Of a DNA stretch of 64,000 nt, positions 32,305-40,846 are shown piece by piece. The DNA comes from Armatimonadota bacterium (GTDB taxonomy: Bacteria > Sysuimicrobiota > Sysuimicrobiia > Sysuimicrobiales > Sysuimicrobiaceae). Made by a program: the position numbers and the translations under genes. The DNA lies in NCBI GenBank assembly GCA_025059775.1, contig JANXCW010000009.1, positions 1-64,000 of the forward strand, given 5' to 3'. Within the stretch, counting starts at the first letter, position 1, and every line of letters starts with the position of its first letter. Under the pieces are notes generated by a model, which saw nothing but the letters and a program-made list of their open reading frames with translations, did not search any database and was not told where the DNA came from.

Positions 32305-33321
32305 ATGAACCCTTCTGCCGCGCGGGTCGTCACCTTGAGCGCTCCCCGCCTGGAGCGCCACCCGGAGAACCCCATCCTCCAGCCCACTACCCACTGGTGG
32401 GAGTGCCGGTGGGTGTTCAACCCCGGTGCCGCGGTCCACAGGGGCCGGGTTCACCTCCTGTACCGGGCCCAGGGAGAGGACTGGATCTCCCGGCTCGGGC
32501 TGGCCATCCTGGAGGAGGACGGGGTTCGGGTGGCGTACCGGAGCCCCCTCCCGGTGTTCGAACCGGACGTGAACAACCCCTGGGAACGGCTGGGGGTGGA
32601 GGATCCCCGGATCACCCGCATCGCGGACCAGTACTACGTGTGCTATACCGCCGCGAGCCTTTACCCCGCCCTTAAGCCCCGCACGTACCGGCGTCCCAGC
32701 CCCTTCACGGATGCCGGGGTGCCGTGGCGAACCCGGATCGCCATCGCCACCACCCGGGACTTCCGGAATTTCCGGCGGCGCGGACTCGCCTTCGCGCAGT
32801 GGGAGAACAAGAACGGTGCCCTCTTCCCCGTCCGGTTCGAGGGACGGTACTTGCTGCTGCACCGGATCTTCCCGGACATCCACCTGGGATCGAGCAAGGA
32901 TCTGCGCCACTGGCACAATTACGGGCCCATCCTCCGACCCCGGCCCGGCATGTGGGACAGCAACCGGGTGGGGGCAGGAGGCCCACCGCTCCGGACCCCG
33001 TACGGGTGGCTTCTGATCTACCACGGGGTAGACGACAACCGGGTCTACCGGCTCGGCGCGGCCCTGCTGGATCCGCTGAACCCCAGGCGGATCCTGGGAC
33101 GCTCCACCGACCCCATCCTGGAGCCGGAGGAGCCGTACGAGCGGGAAGGGCTGGTGCCCAACGTGGTCTTCACCTGCGGCGCCGTCTTCTACCGGGGCCG
33201 GCTGATGGTGTACTACGGAGGCGCGGATCAGGTGGTGGCCGTGGCCTCCGTGCCGAAGGAGAAGGTCCTGGCCTGGGCCCGGAAAGTGGCCCTCCGATCC
33301 CAACGGGACGGTCAGGACTAG
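32305..33321 (+). CDS. GH130 family mannoside phosphorylase/hydrolase
   Basis: 338 residues from ATG 32305 after GGGAGGAGG. The five-bladed beta-propeller family GH130 is recognised from HPENPILQP, VFNPGAAVHRGRVHLLYRA, GVEDPRITRI (with the catalytic Asp), KNGALFPVRFEGRYLLLHR, MWDSNRVGAGGPPLRTPYGWLLIYHG and PNVVFTCGAVFYRGRLMVYYGGAD. Most members phosphorolyse beta-mannosides to mannose 1-phosphate. Its neighbours are GT4 glycosyltransferases on the other strand, suggesting turnover of an oligosaccharide made by them. Its TAG shares CTAG with the convergent glycosyltransferase stop. Confidence 0.9.
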   Translation: MNPSAARVVTLSAPRLERHPENPILQPTTHWWECRWVFNPGAAVHRGRVHLLYRAQGEDWISRLGLAILEEDGVRVAYRSPLPVFEPDVNNPWERLGVEDPRITRIADQYYVCYTAASLYPALKPRTYRRPSPFTDAGVPWRTRIAIATTRDFRNFRRRGLAFAQWENKNGALFPVRFEGRYLLLHRIFPDIHLGSSKDLRHWHNYGPILRPRPGMWDSNRVGAGGPPLRTPYGWLLIYHGVDDNRVYRLGAALLDPLNPRRILGRSTDPILEPEEPYEREGLVPNVVFTCGAVFYRGRLMVYYGGADQVVAVASVPKEKVLAWARKVALRSQRDGQD

Positions 33322-34358
33322 ATCGGGCGCGCCTCGCGCAGGACCCGCTCGTAGGCTCGGAGGTGGTCCTGCACCATCCGCTGGGCGCTGAAGTGCTCCT
33401 GCACCCAGGCGCGGCAGGCCTCCCGGGAGATCTCCCGGATCCGTTCCACCGCCTCCACGGCTCCCTCTAGATCCTCCACCACGAAGCCCGTGCGGCCGTG
33501 GGCCACCACCTCCGGGACCGCGCCCCGCCGGGTCCCGATCACCGGGAGGCCACAGGCCATGGCTTCGATCATGGTGAGTCCGAAGGCCTCCTCGTACTCC
33601 ACGAGGTGCACAAAGGCCAGGGCCTGGCAGCTGAGCCGGTTGCGCTCCTCCGCGGTCACGGGGCCGATGAACCGCACGAGCTTCCCGTCCAGATGGGGTT
33701 CCACCTCCCGCACGAAGTACTCCTCCTCTTCCGGCGGCACGATTCCCCCGATCACGAGAGGAGTTCGGGTGCGGCGCGCGAGGGCGATGGTGGTGTGCAC
33801 CCCCTTCACCCGGGCGATGCGTCCCACGAAGAGCAGGAAGTCCCCGGGGGTTTCGCTGTAAGGGAAACGCTCCACCTCCACTCCATGGTGGATGGTGGCC
33901 ACGTAGCGGAGCTCCGGGAGAAGACGGCGCTCCGCGTGGCTGATGGCGATGTAGGGCAGGTGGCGGAAGTGCCGGTAGAGGAGGGCGCTATCGGGCTCCG
34001 CGCCCGAGCCATGGAGGGTGGTCACCATGGGGCGCGGCACAAAGGGCGCGTAGGAGACCACAAAGGAGCCCGCGTGGTTGTGCACGAGGTCGAAGGCCTC
34101 CGCCTGCTCCAGGCAGTGCACCGCGTGGAGGATCTCGTACCCTCGGGCGGCCCGTCGGAGCTCCGGATCCTCCATAAGGGGGCGGGGGACAACGCTCCTC
34201 AGCCGTGCCTGGGTGAGGGAGTCCCCGGTGGCGAACAGGGTGACCTCCACCCCGGCCCGGACCAGTCCCTCCACCAGGGTACTGGTGGCCTGCTCCCACC
34301 CTCCGTAGTGCCGGGGTGGGCACCGCCAGGCAATGGGCGCGAGGACGGCCAAGCGCAT
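33318..34358 (-). CDS. Family 4 glycosyltransferase (GT-B)
   Basis: 346 residues from ATG 34358, whose A overlaps the TAA of the upstream gene. The N-terminal RLAVLAPIAWRCPPRHYGGWEQ is typical of a GT4 group, and the donor domain has LLFVGRIARVKGVHTTIALA and the E-x7-E region EYEEAFGLTMIEAMACGLPVI. Donor and acceptor are unknown; GDP-mannose or UDP-glucose are usual. Last gene of a three-gene operon with a toroid-like protein and a second GT4. Confidence 0.9.
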   Translation of the reverse strand: MRLAVLAPIAWRCPPRHYGGWEQATSTLVEGLVRAGVEVTLFATGDSLTQARLRSVVPRPLMEDPELRRAARGYEILHAVHCLEQAEAFDLVHNHAGSFVVSYAPFVPRPMVTTLHGSGAEPDSALLYRHFRHLPYIAISHAERRLLPELRYVATIHHGVEVERFPYSETPGDFLLFVGRIARVKGVHTTIALARRTRTPLVIGGIVPPEEEEYFVREVEPHLDGKLVRFIGPVTAEERNRLSCQALAFVHLVEYEEAFGLTMIEAMACGLPVIGTRRGAVPEVVAHGRTGFVVEDLEGAVEAVERIREISREACRAWVQEHFSAQRMVQDHLRAYERVLREARPI

Positions 34359-35341
34359 TAGGCCTGCAGGCTCAGAGCAGCCAGGAGGTAGGCGAGGCAC
34401 GCCTCGGCCCCCCGATCCTCATTCGGACCGTCTGGACCGAGGCCGTCCCGACAGGATCCGTCCCCGTCCACGAGAGCCACACCCAGGGGATTCGCTCCGA
34501 AGAACCACCCCCACCCGAGGAGCGCGGCCGCACGGTACCGTGGATCCCCTCTCCACCGCCACGCTTCCACGCACGCCTCCACCAAGGCCCCCGGGTCTAT
34601 GGGTTGCTGGTCCCACCGGGCCTTGCGCCCTCCCCTCGGGTACCAGCCTCGGTTTCCTACCGGTACCACGACCCCGTCCTCCAACACCACCTCCAGCAGG
34701 AAGTCCAAGGTGCGCAGGGCCGCATCGGCCCACTCCGGGCGGAGGCAGGCCGCCCGGAGCAGGGCCTGGGGAACCCGCCCCAGTTCGTACGTGAGCACGG
34801 GCTCCGGCCACGGCCAATCCTCCGGGGTATCCCGCAGCTGCCGGTAGAGGGCTTGGCCGACCTCCTCCGCCGCCTCCCAGGCTCCCCCGGCCACCAAGCC
34901 CAACAGGGCATTGGCCCGGCCGCGACAGGTGCGAAGGGCCCGGACGGTAGGCAGAGCCCGGTCGAACAGGACGCGCGCCGCCTGCCGCAGGGAATGCGGC
35001 AGGGAGGAGGCTAGAACCTCGCCCAGGGCCCAGAGGCACCGGCCCTGGCAGTCCTCGGAGACCCCGCAGGGAAGCAGACGGCGATCGCCCCCCCACAGGT
35101 TGTGGAACCAGCCGTCGGGGCGCAGGCTGCGGCGGAGGAAGTCCAGGTAGATCCGGCTCAGGTCCACCTGACCGGTCCGGGCAGCTACCACCAGGCCCCG
35201 CGCGTTGTCGTCCGCGGTGTAGCCGCTTGAGCGGTCCGGCCACCTCCCCCGGGAGAACTGAACGAGCCCGAACCCATCCGTAAGGCGCCGCAGATGTCCC
35301 CACCGGACCGCTACGGGCGTGGTCCGCTCCACCCGGCCCAT
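34358..35341 (-). CDS. Alpha/alpha-toroid glycosidase-like protein associated with glycosyltransferases
   Basis: 327 residues, helical, rich in Trp, with an early TDGFGLVQFSRGRWPDRSSGYTADDNARGLV segment shared by six-hairpin-like proteins found beside or fused to GT4 enzymes. A second marker is WDQQPIDPGALVEACVEAW. The TADDNAR block is family-conserved and the Asp pair could be catalytic. No signal peptide, so it is cytoplasmic. It may trim or bind the glycan made by the flanking transferases; the reaction is unknown. Confidence 0.7.
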   Translation of the reverse strand: MGRVERTTPVAVRWGHLRRLTDGFGLVQFSRGRWPDRSSGYTADDNARGLVVAARTGQVDLSRIYLDFLRRSLRPDGWFHNLWGGDRRLLPCGVSEDCQGRCLWALGEVLASSLPHSLRQAARVLFDRALPTVRALRTCRGRANALLGLVAGGAWEAAEEVGQALYRQLRDTPEDWPWPEPVLTYELGRVPQALLRAACLRPEWADAALRTLDFLLEVVLEDGVVVPVGNRGWYPRGGRKARWDQQPIDPGALVEACVEAWRWRGDPRYRAAALLGWGWFFGANPLGVALVDGDGSCRDGLGPDGPNEDRGAEACLAYLLAALSLQA

Positions 35342-35351
35342 GGGATCCGCC

Positions 35352-36533
35352 CTACACCGCTGCTTCCACCTGCATCTGTCGGGCGACCTCCCGGAAGAGC
35401 GTGGCGTAGGCCTGAGCCACCGCGGGCCAGCGCATCTGCTGGGCGAACCGCCAGGTCCGCTCTCCGATTCGCTCCCGCCGCGCCGGATCCGAGAGGAGGT
35501 CTGTCACCGCGGCCACGATGGCGGCAGGCGATCGGAAGGGCACGAGCACCCCGCGGCCGTCACTGAGCACGTCCTGGGCGTACCGGTACGGGGTACTCAC
35601 CACCGCGCACCCGCACGCGAGAGCCCAGGAGAGGGTGCCGCTCACGATCTGATCGGGGTTGCGGTACGGGGTGAGATAGATGTCCGTGGCCTGAAGATAC
35701 CCGATGAGCTCCCCATCCTCCATGTAGCGGTTCTCGAAGCGCACCAGGTCCTGGATTCCCAGGCGCTGGACCTGCTCCATCAGCATCTCCCGGTACCACT
35801 CCCCTTCCCGACGCCGCAGGTTGGGGTGGGTCTCCCCCAGCACCAGGTACAGGACGTTCGGAAAGACCCGGGCCACGGCGGGCAGGGCATCCAGAACATC
35901 CTCAATGCCCTTTCCGGGGCCTACCAATCCGAAGGTGGTCAGCACCCACCGGTCCCCTAGACCCAGCCGTTCCTTCGCTTCCGCCCGAGGGAGTCTCTCC
36001 ACGACGGGGACCCCGTGCCAGATCATGCGCACCCGACTGCGGCTCACCCCGTACCGCTCCTCCAGGAGGTCCACCGCGGAGGGGCTCAGGACCACCACGG
36101 CCGCGGAGCGGCGGCACAGGGTTCGGATGATCTGCCGGGGCTTGGCGGGCGGATTCGAGAGCACCGTGTGGAGGGTGGTCACCACCGGGCGCTCCAGGTG
36201 ATCCAGGAGCTCCAAGAGCTCCTCTCCCCACTCCCCCCCGAAGATCCCAAACTCGTGCTGGATGTTCACCACTTCCACCCGCTCCCGGTTGAGACGCCAG
36301 GCCGCAGAACGGTAGTCTTCCCGGCAGTTCTCCCGGATCTCCCCCACCACCTCCGGACCATACCGGTACACCCCGTTCTCGTCGTTCATGGCCACCACCA
36401 GGGGATGTACCCCCCACTCCCGGAGCCCCCGGGCCAGATCCCGGCTGAAGGTGGCGATCCCGCATTCCCGGGGAGGGTAGGTGGAAAGGATCGCGACGCT
36501 CAACCGACCCTGGTTCTCCCGCGCGCTGCGCAT
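35352..36533 (-). CDS. Family 4 glycosyltransferase (GT-B)
   Basis: 393 residues from ATG 36533, preceded by GGGGGTGA; an in-frame extension to 36776 crosses the promoter region. The start VAILSTYPPRECGIATFSRD is typical of a GT4 group often found with GH130 and toroid proteins. Further blocks are VVNIQHEFGIFGGEWG, TLHTV, LTTFGLVGPGKGIEDVLDAL, LVLGETHPNLRRREGE and PYRNPDQIVSGTLSWALACGCAVV. First gene of the three-gene minus-strand glycan operon. Confidence 0.9.
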   Translation of the reverse strand: MRSARENQGRLSVAILSTYPPRECGIATFSRDLARGLREWGVHPLVVAMNDENGVYRYGPEVVGEIRENCREDYRSAAWRLNRERVEVVNIQHEFGIFGGEWGEELLELLDHLERPVVTTLHTVLSNPPAKPRQIIRTLCRRSAAVVVLSPSAVDLLEERYGVSRSRVRMIWHGVPVVERLPRAEAKERLGLGDRWVLTTFGLVGPGKGIEDVLDALPAVARVFPNVLYLVLGETHPNLRRREGEWYREMLMEQVQRLGIQDLVRFENRYMEDGELIGYLQATDIYLTPYRNPDQIVSGTLSWALACGCAVVSTPYRYAQDVLSDGRGVLVPFRSPAAIVAAVTDLLSDPARRERIGERTWRFAQQMRWPAVAQAYATLFREVARQMQVEAAV

Positions 36534-36678
36534 GCCTCTCACCCCCTTTGCGAGCCGAGTCCGTAGCCTCGAGTGTCGCAGCGAGGTGTGCGACATCACG
36601 CGGGGGCCGCGGCAACGAGCGCCCTGTCCACTGAAGCAGCCCCATGGACCGACCTCGGACAGATTGAGACGCGTCTTT

Positions 36679-36708
36679 AGTATACCGGAAATGGCGGCCC
36701 GGTGACCA
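36679..36708 (-). promoter_or_regulatory. Candidate promoter of the glycosyltransferase operon
   Basis: On the minus strand TGGTCA (36708-36703), 18 bp, TATACT (36684-36679), leaving a leader of about 140 bases before ATG 36533. The -10 is strong and the -35 weak. The rest of the 36534-36810 gap holds no gene that I can support. Confidence 0.45.
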
Positions 36709-36810
36709 CGGAAGGAGTCGCGCGCAGAATCGTCGAACAACTCCTGCGGGTGATGGATGGAACACATTGCAGACACCGGGTCCTGCTGGATACGAGAGGA
36801 GGAGTGTCCG

Positions 36811-37836
36811 GTGCGGGTCTGCGTGTACTACGAGTACCATCCCTCCCTTCTTCCCAGTGGCGGGATTCGGACCGCATACCGGAACCACATGGAGGCGCTA
36901 CGGCTGGCGGGGGTTGAGGTCGTCCACCGACCCCGGGAACCACACGATCTTCTACACCTCCACTCCACGGGCCCCCTCTCCTTACTCCTTCTGGAACGCA
37001 CCACGGGCATGCGGCCCGTGGTGGTACATGCCCACACCACGGCGGAGGATTTTGCGAACTCCTTCCGGCTGAGCGATACGGTGGCGCCCATGCTGGGACG
37101 CTACCTCCGGTACTTCTACAACCGGGCGGACCTCGTGATCGCCCCGAGCTCCTACACCGCCCGGATCCTCCGGCAGCACGGCGTGCGGGCTCCCGTGGAG
37201 GTGGTGAGCAACGGGGTGGATGTCCGACGGTTCCTCCCGGATCCCCGGCGGCGCCTTCGGGGACGGGCCCGCTACCGCCTCAGCGGCTTTGTGGTGTTCG
37301 CGGTGGGGTTGGTGCTCCTGCGAAAGGGCATTGAGCTGTTCTGCGAGACTGCCCGACGGGTTCCGGAGGCCCGCTTCGTGTGGTTTGGCCCCATCCATAA
37401 GGCGGTGAAGTCCGAGACCCTGCGGGTTCTGGAGCGGGCCCCGGAGAACGTCCGGTTCACGGGGTACGTGGAGAACGTGCTGGAGGCGTACGCCGCGGGA
37501 GACGTATTCTTTTTCCCCAGCACGGTGGAGAACGAAGGGATCGCGGTGCTGGAGGCAGCCGCCTGCGGAAAGCCCCTCCTGCTGCGTGCTGCGGACTGCT
37601 TCCGGGACCGGTTCACCCACGGGGGGAACTGCCTGATGGCCGAGGACCCCGACACCTTCGCCACGTACATCCGCCAGCTGCGAGGCGATCCCGAACTTCG
37701 GGAGCGTCTCGCGCAACAGGCCCGGGCCTTCGCGGAACAGCACCGGCTGGAGGTGGTGGGCGCCCGGCTGCGGGAGCTGTACGAGGGCCTGCTTCTCAAG
37801 CGCACCGATGTCCCCCGCGCGGCTCCGGTTCCCTGA
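36811..37836 (+). CDS. Family 4 glycosyltransferase (GT-B), divergent from the glycan operon
   Basis: 341 residues from GTG 36811 with GGAGG eight bases upstream. VCVYYEYHPSLLPSGGIRTA opens the acceptor domain. HAHTTAEDFANSFRLSD and ADLVIAPSSYTARIL follow, and the donor domain has FAVGLVLLRKGIELFCETAR and PSTVENEGIAVLEAAACGKPLLL. The overall pattern is nearest to GT4 glycolipid glucosyl/galactosyltransferases of the diglucosyl-diacylglycerol type, which is inference. No membrane helix is seen. Confidence 0.88.
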   Translation: MRVCVYYEYHPSLLPSGGIRTAYRNHMEALRLAGVEVVHRPREPHDLLHLHSTGPLSLLLLERTTGMRPVVVHAHTTAEDFANSFRLSDTVAPMLGRYLRYFYNRADLVIAPSSYTARILRQHGVRAPVEVVSNGVDVRRFLPDPRRRLRGRARYRLSGFVVFAVGLVLLRKGIELFCETARRVPEARFVWFGPIHKAVKSETLRVLERAPENVRFTGYVENVLEAYAAGDVFFFPSTVENEGIAVLEAAACGKPLLLRAADCFRDRFTHGGNCLMAEDPDTFATYIRQLRGDPELRERLAQQARAFAEQHRLEVVGARLRELYEGLLLKRTDVPRAAPVP

Positions 37837-37845
37837 GGCCCGCGC

Positions 37846-39336
37846 CTATGTGGACCGGAGCACGAGGGAGGTGTTCCCTTTCTGGATGGCCACGTACCGC
37901 ACCTGAGACTGTGCGCTCAGGCGCTCCAGAAGCGCGGCAAGGGAGTTCCGGGAAGCCCGGGGCGGGCGGGAGCCGTTCCCCTTCACTCCCTGGATCTCCC
38001 CCTCGCCCTTCATGATGCAGTGCAGCAGCAGGGTCTCCTCGTCCGCGTGCACCATTCCCAGCTTCTGCCGGATCACCTCCAGGGGGGCCTCTTCCTCCTC
38101 CCGCAGGGCCTCCAGCTGCGCGGCGATCTCCCGGGCCCGGGCTCGCCCCAGGATCCGGTCCTTCACCTCCGGATCCATCCAGGTATATCCCGAGTCCTCC
38201 CCAAAGGCCCCGAGGGCAAACCGGATCACCTCGTCCGTCACCAGGCGGTACCGCTCCCCCGTCAGCACGTTCAGGGCCGCCTGCGTGGCCACGTGCTGGG
38301 AGTACGGCGTGATCATGATGGGATACCCGAGGTCCGCCCGGACCCGCACGATCTCCTCCAGCACCTCCTGCAACCGGTGTTCCATGCGCAGCTCCTGCAG
38401 CTGGAACCGCAGGTTGGAGATGACCCCTCCCGGCACCTGGTGCACGTACTGGCCGTAGTCGTACTCCACGGGCATCCCCACCGGCCTACCCTCCCTCCGG
38501 GCGAACGCCCACAGCCGGTCCGAGGCCGCCCGCACCGCCTCCTCGTTCACCTGCACCCTCCATCCCAGATACCGGGCGTTCTGCACCACGTTGAAGACGG
38601 ACGGCTGCGAGGACCCGTTGGCGAGTGGGGGGATGGCGGTGTGCACCACCCGGACCCCCAGCTGGATGGCCTCCAGATAGCAGAGGGGAGCCAGCCCTGT
38701 GGTGCAGTGTGAGTGGAGCTCTACCGGGACGTTCCCCGCGGCCTCCAGGATGGCGGGCAGGAGGGTCCGGACCCGGTCCGGCGTCAGCAGTCCCCCCTGA
38801 TCCTTGAGATAGATGGCATCCGGTTGGAAGGCCAGCAGTTCCCGGGTCTTCTCCGAGTAGTACGCGTCCGTGTGGCGGGGGGAGATGGCGTACGAGAGGG
38901 CGAAGACGATCTGGTAATTCAGGGAGCGCAGAAAGGGCACCAGCCACGGGAAGAGCCGCTTGGGCTGGTCCATGGTGTTGGCCGTGAGCTGAACCCGATT
39001 CAACGCCCCGATGGCCGCCACGCGCTCGTAGAACAGCATGGTCAGACAGCGGGGATTGACACCCGCGAAGGGATTGAGGCTCACAGCCCCCATGCACGCC
39101 TTGGGCACGTCCCGGAGCGCCCGCGCCACTACCCGGCACATCTCCCAGGGGTCCTCCCGCAGGTCCCGCACGAACTTCTTGAAGTAAATGGGGTTCACGG
39201 GCACCTCTACCGCCTGGAACTCCGCCCGAACCAGATCCTCGGCCGCCTCCGCGATGAGCCGCGTGGGGATGTCCGAAGCCCACAGGCTCTGGGCGCCGTC
39301 CCGGAGTGTGGTGTCCACCAGCCGTACCGGATCCAT
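37846..39336 (-). CDS. Carboxyltransferase subunit of a biotin-dependent carboxylase/decarboxylase (PycB/OadA type), without biotin domain
   Basis: 496 residues from ATG 39336. The HMGL-like TIM barrel has VDTTLRDGAQS (metal Asp), the carboxyltransferase Lys in IYLKDQGGLLTP, ELHSHCTTGLAPL (metal His) and PPLANGSSQPS. The PYC/OADA conserved domain follows (YGQYVHQVPGGVISNLRFQL). The chain stops where a Pro/Ala linker and biotinyl (AMKM) domain would come, so the carrier must be a separate protein. It is the last gene of the Liv-type operon, 10 bp after livF. Pyruvate, oxaloacetate or methylmalonyl-CoA are possible substrates. Confidence 0.85.
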   Translation of the reverse strand: MDPVRLVDTTLRDGAQSLWASDIPTRLIAEAAEDLVRAEFQAVEVPVNPIYFKKFVRDLREDPWEMCRVVARALRDVPKACMGAVSLNPFAGVNPRCLTMLFYERVAAIGALNRVQLTANTMDQPKRLFPWLVPFLRSLNYQIVFALSYAISPRHTDAYYSEKTRELLAFQPDAIYLKDQGGLLTPDRVRTLLPAILEAAGNVPVELHSHCTTGLAPLCYLEAIQLGVRVVHTAIPPLANGSSQPSVFNVVQNARYLGWRVQVNEEAVRAASDRLWAFARREGRPVGMPVEYDYGQYVHQVPGGVISNLRFQLQELRMEHRLQEVLEEIVRVRADLGYPIMITPYSQHVATQAALNVLTGERYRLVTDEVIRFALGAFGEDSGYTWMDPEVKDRILGRARAREIAAQLEALREEEEAPLEVIRQKLGMVHADEETLLLHCIMKGEGEIQGVKGNGSRPPRASRNSLAALLERLSAQSQVRYVAIQKGNTSLVLRST

Positions 39337-39346
39337 CTTCCTCCCC

Positions 39347-40054
39347 TCACACCGCAAGATAGGCCTGCTTCAACGATTCGTCCGCGAGGAGCGCTTCGTA
39401 GGTACCCTGGAACTGAACCTGGCCCTTATCCAGGATGTAGATCCTCGAGCTGAGGCCCGCGGCGAACCACAGGTTCTGCTCGGACAGCAGGATCGCCAGC
39501 CCCGTCTCCCTGAGCCTCCGGATTTGCTCCCACAGGGCCTGGACCACCAGCGGGGCAAGGCCCTCGGAAGGCTCATCGAGGAGCAGGAGCTCCGGATCCC
39601 CCATAAGGGCCCGGGCGATGGCCAGCATCCGCTGCTCCCCGCCGCTGAGGGATCGCCCAGGCCGATCCTGCAACGGCTTCAGGGCCGGAAAGAGCTCGAA
39701 GACCCTCTCCACCGTCCACCCCTGGTCTCTCTGGGCCTGGGAGCGTCCCTCCGCACCCACCAGCAGGTTCTCCAGAACCGTTAACCCGGGGAAGATGCGG
39801 CGATCCTCCGGTACGTACCCGATTCCCATCCGCCGGATGGCATGGGTGGGACGTCCGATCAGGTTCTGTCCACGGAAGAGGATGCGCCCTTCCACCTGGG
39901 GAACCAGGCCTATGATGGACTTCAGGGTGGTGCTCTTGCCGGCCCCGTTCCGTCCCAGGAGGCACACGACTTCTCCCTCCTGGACGGAGAGGGCCACGTC
40001 CTGCAGCACCCACCCGTGGCCGTACCCCGCGAACACCCGCTCCAGCACCAGCAC
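39347..40054 (-). CDS. livF: Branched-chain amino acid-type ABC transporter ATPase LivF
   Basis: 235 residues: Walker A GRNGAGKST, GIGYVPEDRRIFPGLTVLENL (typical of LivF), signature LSGGEQRMLAIARAL, Walker B LLLLDEPSEGLAP, and QNL in place of the usual switch His region (LLSEQNLWFA), as in other LivF proteins. It pairs with LivG to power import through LivHM. Confidence 0.94.
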   Translation of the reverse strand: MLVLERVFAGYGHGWVLQDVALSVQEGEVVCLLGRNGAGKSTTLKSIIGLVPQVEGRILFRGQNLIGRPTHAIRRMGIGYVPEDRRIFPGLTVLENLLVGAEGRSQAQRDQGWTVERVFELFPALKPLQDRPGRSLSGGEQRMLAIARALMGDPELLLLDEPSEGLAPLVVQALWEQIRRLRETGLAILLSEQNLWFAAGLSSRIYILDKGQVQFQGTYEALLADESLKQAYLAV

Positions 40055-40060
40055 CGTTTC

Positions 40061-40837
40061 CTACCGCCCTATGGGCCTCCAGCTTTCCCGGGTTTCCTCC
40101 CCCAGGTAGACCCGTCGGACCTCCGGATCCCCACGGACCTCCTCCGGGGTTCCCTCCGCGATCACCGTACCCCGGTTCAGCACCGTGATCCGATCCGCTA
40201 CGGAGAACACCACATCCATATCATGCTCGATGAGGAGGGTGGTGATCCCCCGGGCCTCCACCACCCGGCGCACCAGGGCCATGAGCCGGGGACGCTCCGG
40301 GACCGGGATTCCGGAGGTGGGCTCGTCCAGCAGGAGGATCTCCGGCTCGCACGCGAGGGCCAGGGCCAGCTCCAGTTTCTTGCGGTCTCCGTGTGGGAGT
40401 TCCCCTGCCCTCCGGTGCGCCTGCTCCTCCAGGTGCACCTGCCGGAGGATGTCCCACGCCCGTTCCATCTCCACCCGACGGAAGGAGGCGAAGGGCCGCC
40501 ACAGATGACCCCTCAGGACCGCACACGCCAGCTGCACGTTCTCCAGGGCGGTGGCAGTGGGGAAAACGCTCGTGATCTGGAACGTCCGCGCCACCCGCTT
40601 CCGAACCACCCGGTGTGGGGCCAACCCCGTGACCTCCTCCCCCCGGATCCAGATCCGGCCCCGGTCCGGGCGCAGGAACCCCGTGAGCAGGTGAAAGAGG
40701 GTGGTTTTGCCCGCGCCGTTGGGGCCGATGATGGCGTGGATCGTTCCCGCGGGTACCGCGAGGTTCACCCCGGCCACCGCGGCCACTCCTCCGAAGCGCT
40801 TCCACAGGTCCTCAGTGCGCAGGACCCATTCGTGCAA
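40061..40837 (-). CDS. livG: Branched-chain amino acid-type ABC transporter ATPase LivG
   Basis: 258 residues: Walker A GPNGAGKTT, ARTFQITSVFPTATALENVQL, and the weak LivG-type signature LPHGDRKKLELALAL rather than LSGGQ. Walker B is ILLLDEPTSGIPVPE and the switch His is in LLIEHDMDVVFSVADRI. Second ATPase of the operon, seven bases before livF. Confidence 0.93.
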   Translation of the reverse strand: MHEWVLRTEDLWKRFGGVAAVAGVNLAVPAGTIHAIIGPNGAGKTTLFHLLTGFLRPDRGRIWIRGEEVTGLAPHRVVRKRVARTFQITSVFPTATALENVQLACAVLRGHLWRPFASFRRVEMERAWDILRQVHLEEQAHRRAGELPHGDRKKLELALALACEPEILLLDEPTSGIPVPERPRLMALVRRVVEARGITTLLIEHDMDVVFSVADRITVLNRGTVIAEGTPEEVRGDPEVRRVYLGEETRESWRPIGR

Positions 40838-40846
40838 GGCTCTCCC

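Noticed and set aside
36767-36796. A promoter-like TTGCAG-18-TACGAG before the divergent glycosyltransferase gene
   Set aside because: It would start transcription inside the ribosome binding site of GTG 36811, leaving no usable leader.
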